Counted from the stretch's first letter, positions 54,203 through 62,263 are shown. The stretch: 64,000 bases of DNA from RYN-230 sp963723595 (GCA_963723595.1 CAVRRQ010000010.1:372001-436000), one strand, 5' to 3'. Made by a program: numbers and translations. Notes: generated by a model from the letters alone, not told the origin.

Positions 54203-54793
54203 ATGACGATCGTGCGCGGGTGGTGGCCCGATCACAACCCGCTGCGGCGGGCCACGGACCGGGCCGAGGCGGGGATCTTCGCCGGGCTGGCGGTCGCCTT
54301 CCTGCTCGGTGCCCCGCTGATCGCCATGACGGTCTGGCACCTGGCCTTCACCTCCGCGTTCACGACCAGGGATGCGGAGCACGCGGGCTACCGCCCGGTC
54401 CCGGCCCGGCTGCTCGCTGACGCTTCCCAGTCGTACGGCTACGACGTCGCCGTGCCTGCCCGCTGGAGGGCACCCGACGGGATCGCGCGCAGCGGGTGGA
54501 TCCCGGCCGGGGCCGGAACCCGCGGCGGAACCACGGTCACCGTCTGGACCACCCAGTCGGGCCGGCTGACCCGCACGCCCATGTCGGAGTTCCAGGCGGC
54601 CTTCCAGGCCGATGTCACCGCGATCATCGTGGTGCCCTGCTGGGCGATGCTCCTGCTCGGCGCGGGCGTCGTCAGCCACCGCCTGCTCGAAGGCCGCCGC
54701 CTGGCCGCCTGGGACGCCGAGTGGCGGGCGATGGATCGGCGCGGCCCCGCCGGGGCCAGCCCCGGCCCCGAGGGCCCGGGCCGCCCTTCGTGA
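54203..54793 (+). CDS. Rv1733c-like membrane protein
   Basis: A 196-residue protein with two transmembrane segments, near residues 24-45 (AGIFAGLAVAFLLGAPLIAMTVW) and 140-160 (TAIIVVPCWAMLLLGAGVV), flanking an extracytoplasmic beta domain. The entry NPLRRATDRAEAGIFAGL is typical of actinobacterial Rv1733c-family proteins. Ends in a Pro/Gly-rich tail. GGAGG lies twelve bases before ATG 54203; an ATG directly after GGAGG at 54191 is possible but too close. Function unknown; the mycobacterial homologue is a dormancy antigen. Confidence 0.75.
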   Translation: MTIVRGWWPDHNPLRRATDRAEAGIFAGLAVAFLLGAPLIAMTVWHLAFTSAFTTRDAEHAGYRPVPARLLADASQSYGYDVAVPARWRAPDGIARSGWIPAGAGTRGGTTVTVWTTQSGRLTRTPMSEFQAAFQADVTAIIVVPCWAMLLLGAGVVSHRLLEGRRLAAWDAEWRAMDRRGPAGASPGPEGPGRPS

Positions 54794-54861
54794 TCCTGGG
54801 ATCAAGGACGGGGACGTGGTCAGCCGGCGGCAGGACCCGGCCGGCGTACATGACCGCCGCT

Positions 54862-55206
54862 TCACCCCGCGGACGGGCCGGAACGGTCCTCGATTTCCCA
54901 GGCGTAGTCCAGGGCGTGCCAGGCGAAACGCCGGGCGCCGTAGCGGGCCGGCCAGCCCTTGGCGGTCAGCGGCGTCCCGTCCGAGGGTGCGGCCAGGACG
55001 GCCAGGACGCCGGCCCGCATGTCCTCGACGGCGGCGGGGTCGCCCGGGGCGCTGCGGTGCCGGACCCCCAGCTTGCGCGCGTAGGAGAAGCCGGCGGCGG
55101 CGACGTGTTCGATGATCTTGTCCCGGCGGCACCAGCCCGGCCAGTCCAGGGCGCAGGCGAAGACACGGTTGCGGCCCTGCTCGAAGTAGACGGCGATAGA
55201 GGTCAC
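54862..55206 (-). CDS. DinB-like conserved protein, apparently internally deleted
   Basis: A 114-residue protein: RNRVFACALDWPGWCRRDKIIEHVAAAGFSYARKLGVRHRSAPGDPAAVEDMRAGVLAVL, then PSDGTPLTAKGWPARYGARRFAWHALDYAWEIEDR. From memory of related actinobacterial proteins, DWPGWCR and the RDKIIEHV helix are separated by about 100 residues, so this copy seems to have lost the middle in frame. The GTG start overlaps the MaoC stop by four bases. Last gene of a leftward acyl-CoA operon. Function unknown. Confidence 0.65.
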   Translation of the reverse strand: MTSIAVYFEQGRNRVFACALDWPGWCRRDKIIEHVAAAGFSYARKLGVRHRSAPGDPAAVEDMRAGVLAVLAAPSDGTPLTAKGWPARYGARRFAWHALDYAWEIEDRSGPSAG

Positions 55207-55664
55207 GCGTAGTAGCGGTAGATCGCCTGGGCCACGCAGGCGGGCTTGGCGCCCCCGTCCACCTCGACGGTGAAGTCAGCGGTGAGCTGCACGGCCTGGC
55301 CGTCGCCGACGGGTTCGGCGGCGGCGATGACCGCGGCCAGCCTGATCTTCGCGCCGACCGGGACGGGCGCCGGGAAGCGGGCCTTGTTCAGCCCGTAGTT
55401 GATGCCCATGCTGATCCCGGTGACCTCGAGCAGCTCGCCGAACAGCGGGATGACCATGGACAAAGTCAGGTAGCCGTGCGCGATCGTCCCGCCGAACGGA
55501 CCGGCCGCGGCCCGGGCGGCGTCCACGTGGATCCACTGGTGGTCGCCGGTCGCGTCGGCGAACGTGTTCACCCGCTCCTGGGTCACCTCCGTCCAGCCGG
55601 TGCGCCCCAGATCGGCGCCTGCCAGCGCGGTGATCCCCTCCAGGCCGTTCACGACGGTGCTCAT
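55203..55664 (-). CDS. MaoC-family dehydratase
   Basis: A 153-residue hot-dog-fold hydratase. VNTFADATGDHQWIHVDAARAAAGPFGGTIAHGYLTLSMVIPLF contains the hydratase-2 motif with catalytic Asp and His (DATGDHQWIH). It continues INYGLNKARFPAPVPVGAKIRLAAVIAA. It should hydrate or dehydrate an enoyl/hydroxyacyl-CoA. Start and stop overlap its neighbours by four bases each, between the CoA ligase and the DinB-like gene, so it belongs to the same aromatic or fatty acyl-CoA pathway. Confidence 0.9.
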   Translation of the reverse strand: MSTVVNGLEGITALAGADLGRTGWTEVTQERVNTFADATGDHQWIHVDAARAAAGPFGGTIAHGYLTLSMVIPLFGELLEVTGISMGINYGLNKARFPAPVPVGAKIRLAAVIAAAEPVGDGQAVQLTADFTVEVDGGAKPACVAQAIYRYYA

Positions 55665-57200
55665 GCGGTGGTTCCTCCATGGGTCTCGCGGAGCTGTTTC
55701 TTCAGGATCTTGCCTGTGGCGGTGCGCGGCAAGCCGCTGGTGAAATGCACCGACTTGGGAATCTTGTACCGGGCCAGGCGGCCGTCGAGGAAATCCAGGA
55801 TCTCCGCTTCCGAGGTGCTCTCCCCCCCGCGGAGCACGACCACGGCGCGGCCGACCTCACCCCACCGCGCGTCCGGGATCCCGATCACCCCGCAGTCGGC
55901 CACGGCCGGGTGGCAGAGCAGGGCGTTCTCTACCTCCGCCGGGTAGATGTTCTCCCCGCCGGAAATGATCACGTCCTTGATGCGGTCCACCACGGACACG
56001 TAGCCGTCCCCGTCAGTGGTCCCCACGTCGCCGGAGTGCAGCCAGCCGTCCGCGAGCACGGCCGCGGTCGCCTCCGGCCGGCCCCAGTAGCCCCGCATCA
56101 CGTTCGGGCCGGCCACGAGGATCTCGCCCCGCTCGCCGGGCCCGGCCTGCGCCCCGTCCGGGGCGGCCACCCGGACGTCGGTGAAGAAGTGCGGCACGCC
56201 GGCCGAGCCCGGCCTTGGACAGGGCGTGCTCCGCGTCCAGCAGCAGCGCTCCCGGCGCGGTCTCGGTCATCCCGTACCCCTGGATGAAGGTCACCCCCCG
56301 GCCGGTGTACCGGCGGATGGTGGCGTCCGGCACCGGGGCGCCGCCGCACATCAGCATGCGCAGGCTGGAGGTGTCCGCGGCCGCCCAGCCCGGAGCCGCG
56401 GCCATGGCGTCGTAGATCGCCGGGACACCGAACATCGAGGTCACCCGGTACCGGGCGATCAGCTCCAGGACCCGGGCCGGGTCGAAGGCCGGCTCGACCA
56501 GCACCGTGCCCCCCTTGAGCATGGTGGGCAGGCACAGCATGTTCAGCGCCGCGGTGTGGAACAGCGGAGCCACCGCGAGGGCGACCTCGTCCGCCCGGAA
56601 GTCGGCGTCCACCACCACGTTGATGGCGTTCCAGGTGATGTTGCCGTGGGTCAGCGTCGCGCCCTTGGCCCGGCCCGTGGTGCCCGAGGTGTACATGATC
56701 AGGCTCGGGTCATCCAGGCTCACCGGCACGTCCGGCGGCTCCGCGGGCGGCCCGGCCAGCAGGCTCTCGTAGTCATGCTCCCCCGCGGCCGGGCGGGCCA
56801 GCGCCACGAGGTGACCGGGGCCCGTGCGATGACCGGCCTGGCCGCGGATGCCGGCCACCACGGCCGCCTGCTCCGGGGCGTACACCAGCAGCCCCGCCCC
56901 GCAGTCGGCGAGCTGGTAGGCGAGTTCCGGCCCGGCCAGCCGCATGTTCAGCGGGACGAAGACCGCCCCGGCGGACCAGGCCGCGAACATGGTTTCCAGG
57001 AAGGCCGGATGGTTGGGCCCGAGATACGCCACCCGGGAGCCTGGCCCGGCGCCGAGCCCGCGCAGCGCCCGGGCCAGCCGGCCCACCCGGTCGTGCAGTC
57101 CGGCGTAGCTGAGCGTGCGTCCCGCATGCACGATCGCCCGCGCGTCCGGGGTCTTGCGGGCCCGGCGGGCGGTCCACGACCCGACGCCCTCGTTGAGCAC
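55661..57200 (-). pseudogene. acyl-CoA synthetase (AMP-forming), one frameshift
   Basis: An AMP-dependent ligase of about 512 residues when corrected. The nucleotide motif is LIMYTSGTTGRAKGATLTHGN, then QGYGMTETAPGALLLDAE. Near 56208 an extra G breaks the frame; without it the sequence reads KAGSAGVPHFFTDVRVAAPDG and continues GWLHSGDVGTTDGDGYVSVVDRIKDVIISGGENIYPAEVE to the catalytic Lys in PRTATGKILKKQLRE. It forms acyl-CoA with ATP. The GTG start lies 12 bp past the TIM-barrel hydrolase gene. Operon order supports a CoA-dependent side-chain degradation role. Confidence 0.85.
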
Positions 57201-57212
57201 GGCCTGCCCCGC

Positions 57213-58097
57213 TCAGCCGGCCGACAGCCCGAGCAGCCGGGCCGCGTTGAGCTTGAGGATCTTCTCCCGCACCGCGGGCTTGATCGGCAGCTCCGCGAAG
57301 TCGGCCAGCCAGCGGTCCGGGGTGAGCATCGGGTAGTCCGAGCCGAACATGACCTTGTCCTGCAGCAGTGAGTTGGCGTAGTGCACCAGCTGGGGCGGGA
57401 AGTACTTCGGGGACCAGCCGGACAGGTCGATGTGCACGCCGGGCTTGTGGGTGGCCACGGCCAGCGCCTCGTCCTGCCACGGGAACGAGGGGTGGGCCAG
57501 GATGATGGTCAGCCCCGGGAAGTCCGCGGCCACATCGTCGATCAGCATCGGGTTGGAGTACTTGAGCCGGATGCCGCCGCCGCCCGGGGCGCCAGCCCCG
57601 ATCCCCGTCTGCCCGGTGTGGAAGACGGCGGGCACGCCGAGTTCCTCGATCACCTCGTAGAGGACGTAGGCGGATCGGTCGTTCGGGAAGAAGCCCTGCA
57701 CGCTGGGGTGGAACTTGAAGCCGCGGACGCCATGCTCGGTGACCAGGCGCCGGGCCTGCCGGGCGCCCGCACGGCCCCGGGCCGGGTCGATGGAGGCGAA
57801 CGGGATGATCACGTCGGGATGCTCGGCGGCCGCCTCCGCCACCTCCTCGTTGGGCACCGGCGGCTGGCCGCTCGCGGCCTCGGCGTCCACCGTGAATACC
57901 ACGCAGGCCATCTGCCGCTCGCGGTAGTAGGCGGCGATCTCCCCGAGCGCCGGGCGCCGGGTGTCAGCCATCTTGAAGTAGGCATTGGACGCATCTTCCA
58001 GCTCAGCGGGCAGGGCCGCGCCGCCCTTGCTGGAGACCTCGGCGTGCACATGCACGTCGATGGCAGTCAGCGCGTCCACGTCCAGGCCTGCGGTCAC
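57213..58097 (-). CDS. amidohydrolase-family TIM barrel (4-hydroxyphenyl-beta-ketoacyl-CoA hydrolase-like)
   Basis: A 294-residue metal-dependent hydrolase. IDVHVHAEVSSKGG carries the HxH metal pair; GVRGFKFHPSVQGFFPNDR, AVFHTGQTGIGAG, IILAHPSFPWQDEAL and FGSDYPMLTPDRW give the further ligands (His, His, Asp). This sequence pattern is that of ACMSD-like enzymes annotated as 4-hydroxyphenyl-beta-ketoacyl-CoA hydrolases (PhdC/CouO) of hydroxycinnamate catabolism. It leads an operon with a CoA ligase and MaoC hydratase, which fits. Assignment by memory of family and context; activity unproven. Confidence 0.82.
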   Translation of the reverse strand: MTAGLDVDALTAIDVHVHAEVSSKGGAALPAELEDASNAYFKMADTRRPALGEIAAYYRERQMACVVFTVDAEAASGQPPVPNEEVAEAAAEHPDVIIPFASIDPARGRAGARQARRLVTEHGVRGFKFHPSVQGFFPNDRSAYVLYEVIEELGVPAVFHTGQTGIGAGAPGGGGIRLKYSNPMLIDDVAADFPGLTIILAHPSFPWQDEALAVATHKPGVHIDLSGWSPKYFPPQLVHYANSLLQDKVMFGSDYPMLTPDRWLADFAELPIKPAVREKILKLNAARLLGLSAG

Positions 58098-58217
58098 GGG
58101 GGCCTCCGGGCACTCGCCGGGCGGTCGGCTGGGGCGCGCGGGTCAGCCCGCCCGGCTGCGACGCTGCCCCGCGGTCTTATTCTGCTCAGCCCCGCCCGTG
58201 TTCGCGCCCCCGGTGGA

Positions 58218-58643
58218 CTACTCCGGCGGTACCGGGCCAGCCCATGCCGCCCCGGCCTGGGCCGGCCCGGGCTCCGCGGACCCGGGCTCCCCTGGCCCGG
58301 CCAGGGCCGCCTGGGCGGCCAGCCCGCGCAGCGCCAGCCTCCGCTCACACCAGCGCCGCAGCTTCGGGTCCAGCGAGGAGCGCAGCAGCGGCCAGTCCTG
58401 CATCAGCAGGCGCGGGTTGACGAAGCGGGCCAGATCGTTACGGCGGCCCTGGGTCAGCACGATCCCGTACATGCTGCGCCGGAGCCGGTCGTCGGCCACG
58501 TCGAATTCCCGCATTCCTGGCCAGGCCAGATGGCGGGGCAGGACGATGACACCCCGTTCGGGCCCGTGCAGATCTTCCAGGCGGGCTGGAAGCCGTCCCG
58601 CCAGCCCGATCCGCCCGGGCCGCAATAGATCCGTCAAGGACAT
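58218..58643 (-). CDS. conserved hypothetical protein
   Basis: A 141-residue protein. The conserved part is the first 110 residues: LLRPGRIGLAGRLPARLEDLHGPERGVIVLPRHLAWPGMREFDV, then DRLRRSMYGIVLTQGRRNDLARFVNPRLLMQDWPLLRSSLDPKLRRWCERRL. Similar short proteins occur widely in actinobacteria without assigned role. The tail is Ala/Gly/Pro-rich low complexity. Located upstream of the TIM-barrel hydrolase by 120 bp and possibly separate. Confidence 0.7.
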   Translation of the reverse strand: MSLTDLLRPGRIGLAGRLPARLEDLHGPERGVIVLPRHLAWPGMREFDVADDRLRRSMYGIVLTQGRRNDLARFVNPRLLMQDWPLLRSSLDPKLRRWCERRLALRGLAAQAALAGPGEPGSAEPGPAQAGAAWAGPVPPE

Positions 58644-58973
58644 GGACTGATTATCACTGACCTGCCAGGATGTCCCGGCAGCGACTCGCGGGGAAGCTCA
58701 TCCAGCCTGGGGGCCCAGCCCCGGGAACCCGCTCTGCCAGCCCGGGGCCCGAGCCCCCCGGAACCCCCCACCTGCCCGCTTCCGTATGCACGTCGTCTGC
58801 TGCGGGTGCCGGGTTACTCGCCGGCTCGGCGAGGACACGCCTGCGGCGCGCCTCCCCTCGCCGGCGAGCTGGCCCGGGCGGCGACCGCCGCTTGCCCGGG
58901 GACTGCGCCGCCCCGCGATTGGCTGGCTGGCCTGCTGGCGGCCAGGTGCAGGGGGCGCGGCTAGACTCTTCGC
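58644..58973. other. gene-free stretch with G/C-rich repeats
   Basis: No supported gene. It contains imperfect copies of a CCCAGCCCCGGGAACCC-like element (58705-58770), and a 7-bp hairpin CTCGCCG/CGGCGAG at 58817-58833. The right end holds the promoter of the gene at 58974. Confidence 0.4.
58962..58967 (+). promoter_or_regulatory. -10 box TAGACT, leaderless start
   Basis: TAGACT ends six bases before the ATG at 58974; no Shine-Dalgarno intervenes. Confidence 0.5.
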
Positions 58974-59414
58974 ATGTCCAGCGATACCCCGGCCCCGAGC
59001 TGGCGGTTCTTGTTCCGGCCCAAGTGGCTGGGCTGGCATGCACTGATGGTCCTGATTGTCCTTGGCATGCTCGCCCTGGGCGACTGGCAGTTCCACCGCG
59101 CCGAGTCAGGAAACTCCCTGAGCTGGGCGTATACCTTTGAGTGGCCTATTTTCGCCGTCTTCATGATCGTCTTCTGGGCTAAGACGATCAAGGACGAGTT
59201 CCGGCCGCCGGCGAGCGCCGAGGGCCTGGACAGCGTGACGCTGCCCGCGGGGCGGGACGGGGTGGCTGCGGCTGGCCCGGGTTCCGGCCCCGGGGAAGCC
59301 GGCGCGGCCGATGCCGCCGATGAGGACGACGACGACCTGGCCGCCTACAACGCCTACCTGGCCCGGCTCACCGCCGAGGCGAGCAGGCACGGCAAGTGGC
59401 ACGGGCTCCGCTGA
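58974..59414 (+). CDS. two-helix membrane protein with acidic tail
   Basis: A 146-residue protein. RFLFRPKWLGWHALMVLIVLGMLALGDWQFHRAES forms TM1, whose 'WLGWH...LGDWQFHRAE' stretch resembles the SURF1-like N-terminus, and WPIFAVFMIVFWAKTIKDEF forms TM2. The cytoplasmic tail is Gly/Ala-rich with a run of acidic residues (DEDDDD) and a final helix (NAYLARLTAEASR). It precedes a DUF3817 gene by 35 bp, a pair that recurs in actinobacteria. Function unknown; possibly linked to envelope or respiratory assembly. Confidence 0.8.
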   Translation: MSSDTPAPSWRFLFRPKWLGWHALMVLIVLGMLALGDWQFHRAESGNSLSWAYTFEWPIFAVFMIVFWAKTIKDEFRPPASAEGLDSVTLPAGRDGVAAAGPGSGPGEAGAADAADEDDDDLAAYNAYLARLTAEASRHGKWHGLR

Positions 59415-59448
59415 GCGGGCCCTGACAAAAATTTGAGGAGGCAGGCCG

Positions 59449-59796
59449 GTGCGCGCAGCCGTGCTCCGCTACCGGGTGATGGCCTACGTGACCGGCGTGG
59501 TGCTGATCATCCTGTGCTTTGTCGGCATCCCGCTCCAGATCGCCGGGTATCCCGCGGTCGCCAACAACGTCGGCGTGCTGCATGGGATTCTCTACATCAT
59601 CTACCTCGTCTTCGCGTGGCTGCTGGCCCGGCGGCTGCACCTGACGCTCGGGCCGACGGTGCTGATGCTGCTGGCTGGCACCATCCCGATCCTGACCTTC
59701 GTGGTGGAGCGCTGGGTGACCCACCGCTATATCGAGCCGGCCCTGGCCGCGCAGGAGACCGCCCAGCCAGAGATGGCGAAGCCCCGGAACCGGTGA
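59449..59796 (+). CDS. DUF3817-family membrane protein
   Basis: A 115-residue protein with three transmembrane segments: YRVMAYVTGVVLIILCFVGIPLQ, GVLHGILYIIYLVFAWLLARRL and LGPTVLMLLAGTIPILTFVVERWVTHRYI. This is the complete DUF3817 pattern. GTG start with TGAGGAGG upstream. The stop overlaps the methyltransferase GTG (GTGA). Role unknown; members are often small integral proteins beside the gene type found at 58974. Confidence 0.9.
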   Translation: MRAAVLRYRVMAYVTGVVLIILCFVGIPLQIAGYPAVANNVGVLHGILYIIYLVFAWLLARRLHLTLGPTVLMLLAGTIPILTFVVERWVTHRYIEPALAAQETAQPEMAKPRNR

Positions 59797-60494
59797 GCAA
59801 AGAGCAGGCGGCCCCAGAACAAGCAGGCCCAGAGCAGGCGGCCCCAGAACAGGCGGGCCCAGAGCAGGCGGGCCCAGAGCAGGCAGGCCCAGGCCCGCCG
59901 GGCCAGCATTACTTCACCGCGAGCCCGGCGGCCGCGCACCGCCCGGGCCTGGTCCAGGTGGTCCTCCCGGACCTGCACTTCGAGTGCGCCACGGACTCCG
60001 GGGTGTTCTCCGCGGGCCGTCTGGACCCGGGCACCCGGGTGCTGCTGGACACCGTGCCGCCTCCCCCGGCCCGGGGTGACCTGCTCGACCTGGGCACCGG
60101 CTACGGCCCCATCGCGCTGGCCATGGCGGCCCGGGCGCCGGAATCCACCGTCTGGGCGGTGGACATCAACGAGCGGGCGCTGGGCCTGTGCGCGGCCAAC
60201 GCGGCCCAGGCCGGGCTGGGCACCGTGCGCTGCGTGACGCCGGAAGCACCCGGGCTGCCCCGCGAGTTCGCCGCGATCTGGTCTAATCCGCCGATCCGGA
60301 TCGGCAAGGAGGCGCTGCACGGGATGCTGGCCACCTGGCTGGGCCGGCTGGCCCCCGGCGGCCAGGCCCACCTCGTGGTCCAGCGAAACCTGGGCGCGGA
60401 CTCGCTGCAGCGGTGGCTGCAGGCTGAGGGGTGGCCGGCCACCCGGATTGTGTCCCGCAACGGCTACCGGGTGCTGCAGGTGACGCCCCGATGA
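59793..60494 (+). CDS. RsmC-like class I methyltransferase
   Basis: A 233-residue protein. Residues 4-33 are a run of six EQ-A-A/G-P repeats. The catalytic domain has VLLDTVPPPPARGDLLDLGTGYGPIALAMAA (SAM site), AVDINERALGLCAANA and the NPPIR motif (WSNPPIRIGKEALHGML), which is specific to RsmC-type guanine-N2 methyltransferases of 16S rRNA. It lacks the N-terminal pseudo-domain of E. coli RsmC, which is normal in actinobacteria. Overlaps both neighbours by four bases, in an operon with DUF3817 and a TrmH-type gene. Confidence 0.88.
   Translation: MSKEQAAPEQAGPEQAAPEQAGPEQAGPEQAGPGPPGQHYFTASPAAAHRPGLVQVVLPDLHFECATDSGVFSAGRLDPGTRVLLDTVPPPPARGDLLDLGTGYGPIALAMAARAPESTVWAVDINERALGLCAANAAQAGLGTVRCVTPEAPGLPREFAAIWSNPPIRIGKEALHGMLATWLGRLAPGGQAHLVVQRNLGADSLQRWLQAEGWPATRIVSRNGYRVLQVTPR
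59802..59891 (+). repeat. six tandem 15-bp units at the start of the methyltransferase gene
   Basis: Units of the form GAGCAGGCGGGCCCA, 15 bp, encode EQ[A/G]-type pentapeptides (EQAAP or EQAGP) six times, forming a low-complexity N-terminus. Confidence 0.9.
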
Positions 60495-61120
60495 GCCGCC
60501 GCGAACCTCCCGGCCAGCCCCGCGAGCCCGAGCAGCCGGACGCGGGAGTCCCGCCGGCGGCCCCGTACAGGCAGCTGCGCCCCACGGACGTGAAGCGGCT
60601 GAACCGGTCGTGGCGCCGGGCGACCGGGGCCCGGGTGGCCCTGCTGCTCGACTCCGTGACCCAGCCGTTCAACGTCGGGATGATCGTCCGGTCGGCCGCC
60701 GCGTTCGGCGTCGAGCACATCTGGCTGTGCGGGAACTCGGCGCCGCTCGATCACCCCTCCGCGGCCAAGACCGCGCTGGGCACCCAGCGGCTGCTCAGCT
60801 GGGAGCGCGAGCCGGACCCGGTGGCCGCGGCCAAGGCGGCCCGGGCGGACGGGCTGCGGGTGGTGGCGATCGAGCAGGCCGCGGGGGCCTACCCGCTGCA
60901 TGAGGCCCCGCTGCACGGCGACATCTGCCTGGTGCTCGGCAACGAGGACCACGGCTGCTCCCCCGCGCTGCTGGGGGCCGCCGACGCGGTCGCCTACATC
61001 CCGCTGGTGGGCCGGGTGGGATCACTCAATGTCTCCGCCGCCGCCGCCGTCGCCCTGGCCGAGGCGCGCCGCCGGGAGTGGTCAGGGGGCGCCGATGACG
61101 GTGTTGAGCAGGGCGGATGA
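60491..61120 (+). CDS. TrmH/SpoU-family RNA 2'-O-methyltransferase
   Basis: A 209-residue SPOUT enzyme. ALLLDSVTQPFNVGMIVRSAAAFGVEHIWL is motif 1 region, CLVLGNEDHGCSPALL is motif 2 and YIPLVGRVGSLNVSAAAAVALAEARR is motif 3, which form the knotted SAM site. It should methylate ribose 2'-O of tRNA or rRNA. The ATG overlaps the stop of the RsmC-like gene (ATGA). The N-terminus up to residue 40 is Pro-rich and less conserved. Confidence 0.9.
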   Translation: MSRREPPGQPREPEQPDAGVPPAAPYRQLRPTDVKRLNRSWRRATGARVALLLDSVTQPFNVGMIVRSAAAFGVEHIWLCGNSAPLDHPSAAKTALGTQRLLSWEREPDPVAAAKAARADGLRVVAIEQAAGAYPLHEAPLHGDICLVLGNEDHGCSPALLGAADAVAYIPLVGRVGSLNVSAAAAVALAEARRREWSGGADDGVEQGG

Positions 61121-61145
61121 GAAACCCCTGCGCCACAGGCGTTTC
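61121..61145 (+). terminator. stem-loop after the methyltransferase operon
   Basis: GAAAC-c-CCTG / CAGG-c-GTTTC forms a nine-pair stem with one mismatch and a 5-nt loop directly after the stop codon at 61118-61120. Confidence 0.6.
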
Positions 61146-61190
61146 AGGGTCCGGTCATGCTCCGTTTACAGCCTGCTCCGCCCGGTAGCG

Positions 61191-61196
61191 CATACT
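61191..61196 (+). promoter_or_regulatory. -10 box CATACT, leaderless start
   Basis: CATACT ends seven bases before the ATG at 61204; no Shine-Dalgarno is present. Confidence 0.5.
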
Positions 61197-61203
61197 CGCT
61201 TAC

Positions 61204-62094
61204 ATGCCGACCGCATTCCTGGACCACCCCCGGCCGGTCGCGTTCGCCCACCGCGGGGGGGCGGCGCACGCGCCGGAGAACTCGTGGCGGGCCTTCGAGC
61301 ACGCCGTCGGGCTCGGCTACAGCTACCTGGAGACAGACGTCCAGGCCACGCTGGACGGGGTGCTGATCGCGTTCCACGACCGGACCCTGGCCCGGCTGAC
61401 CGGCCGTCCCGGCCGGATCGCCCGGATGAACCACCGTGATGTCGCCACCGCGCTCATCGACGGCACCGAGCCGATCCCGTTGCTGGAAGACCTGCTGGCA
61501 GCCTGGCCGGACGTGCGCTTCAACATTGACCTGAAGGACGCGCCCGCCGTGGAGCCGCTCGCGGCCGCGCTGCGCCGGACCGGGGCCTGGGACCGCGTCT
61601 GCGTGACCTCGTTCTCGGCGAGCAGGCTGCGCGCCGCGCGGCGGGTGCTTGACCGGCAGGTCTGCATGGCCGCCTCCCCGATCGGCACCGCCGTGGTCCG
61701 GTTCGGCGGCCCGCGCGGGCCGCGGGACCGTACCCGGCCGGGACGCGCTGGGACGGGCCGGGGCAGCCAGAGCGGGCCCGGGCAGAGGCGGCTCGGCGGG
61801 GAGGCCGCCCGCGGCCCGCAGTCCGCGGGCGGCGGGGCCCATCTGGCCCTGGCCGAGCGGCTGGCCCGGACCGGGGTGCGGTGCGCCCAGGTACCTGCCC
61901 AGGTGGCCACCCCCGCATTCGTCGCGCGCGCCCACGCCCTGGGCCTGCACGTGCACGCCTGGACGATCAACTCCCCCGAGCTCATGCGGAACCTGCTGGA
62001 TATCGGGGTGGACGGCATCATGACCGACGAGATCGTGGCCCTGCGGAACGTGCTGATCAGCCGCAGCGAGTGGCACCCCCGCGTGGCCGGTTGA
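61204..62094 (+). CDS. glycerophosphodiester phosphodiesterase
   Basis: A 296-residue GDPD barrel. VAFAHRGGAAHAPENSWRAFEHAVGLGYSYLETDVQATLDGVLIAFHD holds the catalytic His residues, the Glu and the metal ligands; NIDLKDAPAVEPL and VCVTSFSASRLRAARRV follow. The C-terminal WTINSPELMRNLLDIGVDGIMTDE is canonical. It hydrolyses glycerophosphodiesters to glycerol 3-phosphate. Between residues 170 and 215 there is an unusual Gly/Arg-rich stretch that replaces the expected barrel segment; it may be a low-complexity insertion or two compensating indels. No signal peptide. Confidence 0.9.
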   Translation: MPTAFLDHPRPVAFAHRGGAAHAPENSWRAFEHAVGLGYSYLETDVQATLDGVLIAFHDRTLARLTGRPGRIARMNHRDVATALIDGTEPIPLLEDLLAAWPDVRFNIDLKDAPAVEPLAAALRRTGAWDRVCVTSFSASRLRAARRVLDRQVCMAASPIGTAVVRFGGPRGPRDRTRPGRAGTGRGSQSGPGQRRLGGEAARGPQSAGGGAHLALAERLARTGVRCAQVPAQVATPAFVARAHALGLHVHAWTINSPELMRNLLDIGVDGIMTDEIVALRNVLISRSEWHPRVAG

Positions 62095-62196
62095 GACAGC
62101 GGGGCCTTCCGGGCGGGTAACGCAGCGGGAACTCTCGGTGACCATGCCGGTACCGAGGGGTCCGAGGCGCGCCGGGGGGTTGGAATCGGGCACAGC

Positions 62197-62223
62197 GGGA
62201 ATCTTGACCGGGAACTCGGCGTT
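62197..62223 (+). promoter_or_regulatory. SigR/SigH-type promoter of rbpA
   Basis: GGGAAT at 62197-62202, 18 bases, then GTT at 62221-62223. This is the consensus of the thiol-stress sigma factor SigR (GGGAAT-N18/19-GTT). rbpA is a known SigR target in Streptomyces. It lies about 40 bp before the ATG. Confidence 0.75.
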
Positions 62224-62263
62224 AACTAATTCACAAGGCTGAGCGCCTGGGAGGCAGTGACTA

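Noticed and set aside
59802..59891. CRISPR-like direct repeats
   Set aside because: Six contiguous 15-bp units without spacers inside a coding frame; a minisatellite, not an array.
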